From: Acanthaster planci
Lineage: Eukaryota > Echinodermata > Asteroidea > Valvatida > Acanthasteridae
NCBI RefSeq assembly: GCF_001949145.1
Contig: NW_019091399.1
Coordinates: 1,517,349-1,581,348, forward strand
Direction of reading: 5' to 3'
Length of the DNA stretch: 64,000 bases
Of this stretch, positions 59,103-64,000 are shown in pieces. The notes beneath the pieces are model-generated. The model was not told the origin of the DNA and did not search any database. It worked only from the letters and a program-made list of their open reading frames with translations. Made by a program: the position numbers and the translations under genes. Each line of letters starts with the position of its first letter. Position 1 is the first letter of the stretch.

Positions 59103-59537
59103 CAGATACACATGTACAGATACACAGACCTGCCAACCTTGCCGTACTCCTTCCTGAGGTCAAGCATTAGGCCTACAACAAAATACATTAACCAGTTAAA
59201 ACGTATTGCAATGAACCTTCAGTTCATTCAATTTTTTTTATCTATTGTGTGGTAGGCCTAATGCCCGACCTCAGGAAGGAGTAGGCCTACGGCATGTTGA
59301 CAGGTCTGCTTGGCCTACACGCCTGGTTTACCATGTCTACACCATCATCATCTGTATGTACTGGTAGTCATGAAATTATAATTGACAGTCATCACACAGT
59401 GCATGGTGCCATGGAGTTGGAGCATGCTTGGAGGTAGGAATGCTGCAATGCAACACCTTTCCATCCTAAAACCGTCAACATTGAGACTATATTTTGAACT
59501 TGGTTTTTTCACATTACCTTGACTTTTTCTTTTTCAT
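48532..59537 (-). CDS. RBM34: RBM34, nucleolar two-RRM protein, 10-exon model
   Basis: Exons in transcription order: 59518-59537, 58174-58482, 53682-53877, 52599-52658, 52225-52268, 51917-52000, 51240-51300, 50345-50506, 49409-49510, 48532-48773. Phases agree at every junction except the last, where one extra A is needed. The product is about 426 residues; human RBM34 has about 430. Order: basic start, YALGQVAATLS block, disordered basic linker, RRM1 (RNP2 VFVGNLPI, RNP1 NSYIVFQS), RRM2 (RNP2 VFLGNLPF, RNP1 KGFGYLLF), Lys/Arg-rich tail. RBM34 is the metazoan relative of yeast Nop12, a nucleolar factor in 60S subunit maturation. The gene is convergent with ARID4, its neighbour on human 1q42. 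Confidence 0.93.
49409..49510 (-). CDS. RBM34: RBM34 exon 9, end of RRM2
   Basis: EDVSVEFALKLNGSRMAGRD then IRVQRATKKK, matching human ..SVHLALKLNNSELMGRKLRVMRS... The only plausible donor after the Lys run is CCTTT|GTAGAC (ending at 49409), which is phase 0 as read, while exon 10 needs phase 1. One extra A in the A6 run (T6 on + at 49421-49426) would restore phase and read KKKTDIL. Alternatively an unseen small exon lies between. Confidence 0.78.
50345..50506 (-). CDS. RBM34: RBM34 exon 8, RRM2 core
   Basis: 54 codons, phase 0 on both sides. HSVFLGNLPFDVSDDVIRKH gives RNP2 and helix 1; then VENVRVIRDGKTGLGKGFGY and LLFA give RNP1. Human: RSVFVGNLPYKVEESAIEKH and GIGKGFGYVLF. Donor GCT|GTGAGT. 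Confidence 0.95.
51240..52658 (-). CDS. RBM34: RBM34 exons 4-7, remainder of RRM1
   Basis: Exons 52599-52658 (KLQKLFCKFGEIKSIRFRSV), 52225-52268 (APSDPDLPRRVIAQT), 51917-52000 (KQYHPDRNSMNSYIVFQSE..) and 51240-51300 (NGKVVGNNHIRVDLAANSRK). Together they complete RRM1 with the family-typical insertion between the first helix and second strand (human ..RFRSLIPAEG..KIHPDQKNINAYVVFKEE..). RNP1 is SYIVFQ. Phases 0, 2, 2, 0. The four small exons are tightly bounded by clean splice sites. Confidence 0.93.
51738..51857. repeat. Minisatellite: four copies of a 30-bp unit in RBM34 intron 6
   Basis: GGTCTGACATTGGTTACACG followed by TGGGTTGGCG, exact 30-bp period, four copies; the last two share a G for A change (TTGCACG). 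The period is a multiple of three, so repeat frames stay open on both strands (for example TLVTRGLA), but the array sits in an intron. Confidence 0.92.
53682..53877 (-). CDS. RBM34: RBM34 exon 3, basic linker and start of RRM1
   Basis: Opens with KKKRQLPES, a basic nuclear/nucleolar localisation-type cluster, continues through a charged linker, and ends in RTVFVGNLPITFDKK, the first strand (RNP2) of RRM1. The human counterpart reads ERTVFVGNLPVTCNKKK. The donor is AAAAAG|GTGAGA, phase 0. Confidence 0.93.
53878..58173 (-). other. RBM34 intron 2, about 4.3 kb, nothing recognised inside
   Basis: The largest intron of the gene. I found no exon on either strand and no repeat array. It contains pyrimidine-rich stretches near 54450-54530 and ordinary short open frames without family resemblance. 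Confidence 0.5.
58174..58482 (-). CDS. RBM34: RBM34 exon 2, N-terminal region
   Basis: 103 codons. EYALGQVAATLSILKE corresponds to the vertebrate YRLGQVASSLFRG block. The rest is low-complexity with ten or so Gly/Ala/Met/Cys residues not conserved elsewhere, ending EKRKAAEGEDKQSGLKER. The acceptor is TATGCTTAG at 58483-58484, and the donor AAAGAAAG|GTTGGT is weak but phase-consistent with exon 3. Confidence 0.82.
59005..59104. repeat. (GATA)n microsatellite, about 24 units
   Basis: A nearly uninterrupted GATA tract in RBM34 intron 1, flanked by ACAGATA variants. It creates artificial LSIY-repeat open frames on the minus strand. Confidence 0.97.
59125..59309. mobile_element. Hairpin / MITE-like inverted repeat next to the GATA tract
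   Basis: The left arm at 59125-59178 contains ACTCCTTCCTGAGGTC and GCATTAGGCCTAC; the right arm at 59247-59309 is its reverse complement (GTAGGCCTAATGC, GACCTCAGGAAGGAGT, CAGGTCTG) with a small AGGCCT insertion. It lies within RBM34 intron 1. No coding capacity. Confidence 0.72.
59518..59537 (-). CDS. RBM34: RBM34 exon 1, start codon
   Basis: ATG at 59537-59535, then AAA AAG AAA AAG TCA AG and donor GTAATG. It encodes MKKKKS plus the first two bases of Arg, and joins in phase 2 to exon 2 (AG|A GAG GAA). The short basic start suits a nucleolar protein. An in-frame upstream ATG was not seen in the adjacent sequence read. Confidence 0.65.
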
Positions 59538-59800
59538 ATTTATGAAGTATGTCGCACAGAAAACTGATAACACGCTGAATCGTTTTTTGTCTTTTTCTGT
59601 TCACGCACTGCTGCCGATCGGAAGTAATCGGCAAAATTTGCGATTGAGAAGTTTGTAAATAGCGCCCTCAACAGTTTTAGCTGTGTCATATTCTCCCCGA
59701 GGCCTCCTTGATCGTGCGTATGTACGTGCATGCATCGCGCGTGGCTGGCCAGGCAGCAGGCTAGTTGTGGTGGTGGCGGGGGAGGGGACAATCTACGGGC
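59538..59800 (-). promoter_or_regulatory. Putative RBM34 promoter and 5' untranslated region
   Basis: The sequence immediately upstream of the proposed RBM34 ATG is CpG-richer than its surroundings and contains an ETS-like GATCGGAAGT near 59616-59624. No TATA box. The transcription start site is not defined. Confidence 0.3.
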
Positions 59801-62462
59801 GGAGGGGGTACAGGTGCATTACACTCCATAAAAAGCAAGCGCACAACAGAAAAAGAGCAATAAAGGTAATTCATTCTGGTTTTTCACATTTCACGTTAAC
59901 TACAAATGTTGGTATTTACATAATAAGATGAAGGGCTTTATTTTAAAAAAGCATTCGGGCTGAATGCGAACATTATTTTCACAATTTTTGAAGTTAGTGG
60001 GTAATTAATAATGTTAAAGCTTAATGCGAACATCATGACCAACTTGATTTTTTTTTCAGAAAACAAAATAAATCCTGGAATCGGATAACTGATTTGATTA
60101 CATCAAGCACCAACCAATAAAAGAGGTCACCTTTCATAATTGGATACCCGCCGAAAACTTAGGGCCTAAAGCTTAGCAAAAAAAGTAACTGTCGAAGAAG
60201 ATATATACAGTGTAAATGTTTGTCATCATGAAGAGAATAACACAATTATCTAATCAACATTCACCTCAAAATCGGCATGGTCTGAACTTTGTTCGGGATG
60301 GTACTAAACGGTAGTTTTTTTCTTAAGTTAGAAGTATTTCAGTCTGCTTGAGTAGTAAGCACTTTACTGTAAAGGCCAGTTTCGTCAACGGCAAAGACAT
60401 AAAAAGCCAATTACTGTCTTGTCACGGTTTTCATGTACATGTGTAAGAGTAGAGTCAGTGTTTCTTTAAATCCAAATGATCGAATGTTAATCCTTCAAGG
60501 GTACTTGCACGAGCTAAAAGATGTGCGAATGGGACCGACCTTTTTCAGGGGATGTGCAAGTGTCTAACTTCATACCATTCACACACGTCTTTTATTTACT
60601 TGTCGCCTCGCCTCGAGCACAGCTGATGAAAACGGAACTTAGTATTTTGTCGGGGATTTATAATTTTGTTCACTGTTCATTACCATAAGGCATAATTTTG
60701 TTCACTGTTCATTACCATAAGGCAAAAAAAGCCTGCTCAAGCCGTGGATGTCAGTACAACTCACTTCTTGTAATAATTTTTCCCGAAATGCAGATACAAA
60801 TGGGAATGAAACTGATTGTTAAGGAAACTTACAAACAGAATAAGAGAATTTTTTTCTAAAACTTCCAAACTTTGGCTCCGAATTGTTTTAAAGAAAGGAA
60901 ATAGTTCTCACTTTCAAATACTGCCGAGCTGAAAACACTGCTCAGATAATCACAAAGGCGGCAAAAGGGGGAAAACATCTAATGCTCGCACGTGCGAATA
61001 TTGGTTGCAAACAGGATCAGGCGGAATGGGAGGAAACGTTCATCAAGGGTAACTTAATCTTTAAAGAACTCGACTTTTTCTCACCATTTCACGGCCGAGG
61101 GATTCTCCCCATTGTCACCTGCCCCCCCCCTTAAAAATAAACTGGACGTGCAAGCACAGTTTGAGATATGGTTTTGTTAATACACTCATTTTGAAGTTCA
61201 TGGAGTCACACGGGGCGGCCCAGCGCGTATGCACTGAACATGTCAGTCGAAAAAGTATAGATTTGGGCCGACCTGTCTCAGGAAAATGGACGTTTCGCGA
61301 CAAAGGCATGTCTGATTTTCAAAAGAATATAAAAATGTCAAAATGATCCCTGGCTCTTTTTTGGTCAAACATGCACAAAATAGGTTTATAATCTGAAAAG
61401 AGGTCATTTAAAACCGTGACTAATTTCCTTCAACTGTCGGTTTGGCAAACGCGAATTATTCTTGACGAAATTGAGGACATCAGGAGAAAAGAAATCCGCG
61501 AGTCCAAAATTTTCCAAGAATCCAATCAACACGAGGTACATGTACTGGCAATTCCAAACAATCCTTCACACAAGCATGAATCATTTCATAATTGTGATGA
61601 CAATATTTGAACAGTTCGAACAAAACGTCTTCAAAAATTTCTAAAGCACGTTTCACCTGACTGCGCTTGATGGAAATGAAGATGCAATACGCTTAAATAT
61701 TTCCTTGAGACCACTTCTTTAATTCACACATCCATCACTGATTAAAGGATAACTTATTTATGAAATTAATCTGATTGGTGCCTGAATGGCAAAACCCATA
61801 CAGAGACAGACATTTGAGGTTTGTCATTCTATTCTGTATGGATGTAATATTCTATTAGTAGTAGCACAGTGACAAATAAACTATGTACGCACGTTGTCCC
61901 CATAGAATTGTTTATAAATGAAACGCACGAAAAACGGGAAAAAATCACTACACAAACGCCCTCGACCGCACGAACATTTAACGAACATAAAGTTGTTATG
62001 AAACTGTTAAATTGATACAATAATACACATATTTTAAAAATACATTCACTAAATCTGTATAGACCAAATATAGAGCTCTCAATGAATCTACAAAGCAGAA
62101 AATGAAAAAATACAGACACTATATGGAATGCAGTATAATATTTGATAGTAACACTGTAAAAAGTATAGCTATGAAAATGAATAATATATACCATTTATAA
62201 AAGTTTTTTTTCTGTAAGACTTACAAAAAGATTTCTTTGGATAGATAATGGATACAACGTCCCCCTTTTGGCATGCGGTGTGCCTATAATAATTATGAAT
62301 ACAATAGAGTCCTCACTTACACGTAAGCATGTAAAAAATGTGCACACTATGTTGGCAAACGGACGAAATGAAACCTAATAATGCAATATTGATTATAACC
62401 AATGCAAGGGCAGTATCAGCTCTTGGGTACGTCGTATGTACGTGCCAGAGCTGCAGTCAAAC
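59801..62462. other. Intergenic region upstream of RBM34
   Basis: No exon recognised. It contains a perfect 32-bp tandem duplication at 60660-60723. The right part (about 61700-62460) may be 3' untranslated sequence of the minus-strand gene whose terminal exon lies at 62463-62739. Confidence 0.35.
60660..60723. repeat. Perfect 32-bp tandem duplication
   Basis: ATAATTTTGTTCACTGTTCA followed by TTACCATAAGGC occurs twice, at 60660-60691 and 60692-60723, with no mismatch, indicating a recent duplication. Confidence 0.93.
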
Positions 62463-62739
62463 TCAGGACATTGAAAAATAAGAACCAGAGAATTCGGAAA
62501 TGGGGAGTGCGCTGCAAGCAACGAAGTTCGTGCATAAGGACTCAGACTCCAGTCCCTCCAGAAGAGACAATCCATTCAACAGAGGCTCGGGCTGCTCCCC
62601 AATGACCTGGCTGTGGCTCACAACAGGTGCACCTCCGCGGAAACCACCAACTAGCGGCTGCCGCCAATCTTCATAGATATGTAACTCACAGCCGTAGCCT
62701 GTTGATTCTGGCACGGTCTTAGTCTTGTTTCCTACATTT
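62463..62739 (-). CDS. Probable terminal coding exon of an unnamed minus-strand gene
   Basis: TTTCTGTAG at 62740-62748 is a good acceptor. The exon then reads in phase 2 for about 91 codons (NVGNKTKTVPESTGYGCELH, YEDWRQPLVGGFRGGAP, EPLLNGLSLLEGLESESL) to TGA at 62463-62465. The varied residue composition, lack of repeats and balanced codon use suggest real coding sequence. I do not recognise the family, and no further exon was found to the right edge. It could also be a chance open frame following a cryptic acceptor. Confidence 0.5.
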
Positions 62740-64000
62740 CTACAGAAAGATTCTGCTAGGATCAAAATGTCAAACTCTCTGACTTTTGATACATAATAAA
62801 TTGGCAACATACTGTACATAAACATAATTTGTATGCAGCAGTGATTGAAAAAGAAGTTCCCACGCTTGCCTCTAGGCTCAAATGGCAAATGTTATCCCCT
62901 GAATGAAATCGATCAAAGTGCCCATCGGTCTTGCAAAACACCGACCAAACAGTCCAATATGGTACGATGGTACTACAAAAATCACCCCCAACAAAGCATG
63001 GTATGGATGGCTAAGTCTCTAAAACTTGTCCCTGACAATTTTGTTAGTTTACTTTTAAAATCTGCATTAAATTGATCTACCTGAATACTATTAGATTTGA
63101 TGTACGTGTAGACAGTATATAGCACAGTATGTAGAAAATACATGGAATGAGGGTACACTTATGCTTGGGTGTTACTACAGTAGGTGTTTTGTGAAAACAT
63201 CTCGATATATTTACAGTCTGTAGCATCAGTCAGTAAATGTCCTTCAGTCAACAGTACTCGGTCCATAACCTGCCATTACCAAAAGAATTCACCAGACAAA
63301 AGAGATTCAGTGTAAGGATTATACTCCAGATCTCCAATAACTTAATATAACTGAAGGACCCTGCAGTTTCAGGTATCTGACATTGTGACAGGTTCCAGCA
63401 CACTACAATTAAAAAAGAAATTGAAAGGAATATCAAAATGGTTGGTTAACCAACTGATCAAATAACCACTATTAGTGCACTTTCCAATTTATCCTGTACA
63501 GTTTAATACTGAATTTGAATGACAAAAAGGTCACAACACCCTCTGTGTTGCATGGCATTGGATATCAAAGGTCACTGAATGTGTGCACTTTCTCTTTTCA
63601 TGATCTGTGCCCTCTATGCCTGTACAAATAATGGAATCAATCAATGTCATCCCTGGCACAGGGTAGGGACTAATTTCCTAATGTTGTAAAGCATGCAGAC
63701 GAACGTGTACAAGCCGGTTCTTGGCATATACATGTCCTAACTGCACTAACATGTTTTTAACATCACAAACTACTACTGGGCCATGGTAAAGTGGACAGTT
63801 TCTAATAGTTGTGCTCACAGAGTGTGCTTGTAGTGGACAATTTTCAATTAAAGGCATTTTTTTGACTGGAGACTTGTGAACTCAAGTTAGAGAAGGAATT
63901 ACAGACTCTCAAACAGAGCTGTGAATCGAACATTCAGTTAATACCTAGATCAACTTGGTTGACGTAACACAGACACAATGCAAAAAAAGTGTAACTAGTG
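62740..64000. other. Right-edge region, nothing recognised
   Basis: No supported exon or repeat. If the exon at 62463-62739 is genuine this is its upstream intron on the minus strand. Confidence 0.35.

Noticed and set aside
58744-59188. Open frames with repeated LSIY
   Set aside because: Produced by the (GATA)n microsatellite in RBM34 intron 1.

Overview
This is a eukaryotic genomic window. It has split genes with GT/AG introns, long non-coding stretches, microsatellites, small inverted-repeat elements and one 200-base run of N. Frequent TACATGTA/ACATGTAC words and AGGCCT palindromes, moderate intron sizes and the gene content suggest an invertebrate deuterostome, perhaps an echinoderm. That assignment is an inference from sequence style, not a proof.

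Layout. 1-19.4 kb: no exon recognised. The left part (to about 7.3 kb) is T-rich on the + strand and looks like untranslated or intergenic DNA. It is followed by a foldback-type inverted repeat (8.40-9.27 kb), a six-copy 50-bp satellite (16.34-16.64 kb) and a small MITE (17.23-17.35 kb). 19.4-21.6 kb, minus strand: four consecutive phase-0 exons (158 codons) of a gene I could not name; its upstream end is obscured by the N gap at 22089-22288. 23.0-24.5 kb: a repeat-rich block with inverted copies of a hammerhead-like motif, degenerate 'CAACTCGTACCTTGG' repeats and a GC-rich hairpin. 25.26-43.95 kb, plus strand: a complete ARID4 (ARID4A/ARID4B) gene, about 19 exons and about 1488 residues. 48.53-59.54 kb, minus strand: a complete RBM34 gene, 10 exons and about 426 residues, convergent with ARID4. 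62.46-62.74 kb, minus strand: a probable terminal coding exon of a third minus-strand gene that runs out of the window.

Function. ARID4 is a chromatin adaptor of the SIN3/HDAC repressor. Here it carries Tudor, RBB1NT/PWWP-like, ARID and chromobarrel modules plus a C-terminal helical segment. RBM34 is a nucleolar two-RRM protein related to yeast Nop12, linked to large-subunit ribosome assembly. The two genes are also close neighbours on human 1q42, so this looks like old deuterostome linkage. They need not work together, but their 3' ends face each other and may overlap.

Two places (ARID4 exon 10; the RBM34 exon 9/10 junction) keep frame only if one base is missing in a homopolymer, so local assembly errors are likely. 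Nothing resembling a prokaryotic operon, CRISPR or intact autonomous transposon was seen. The most unusual structures are the foldback element, the hammerhead-like repeats, the CAG repeat that doubles as the last ARID4 splice acceptor, and the lysine/glutamate helices flanking the ARID4 chromobarrel.
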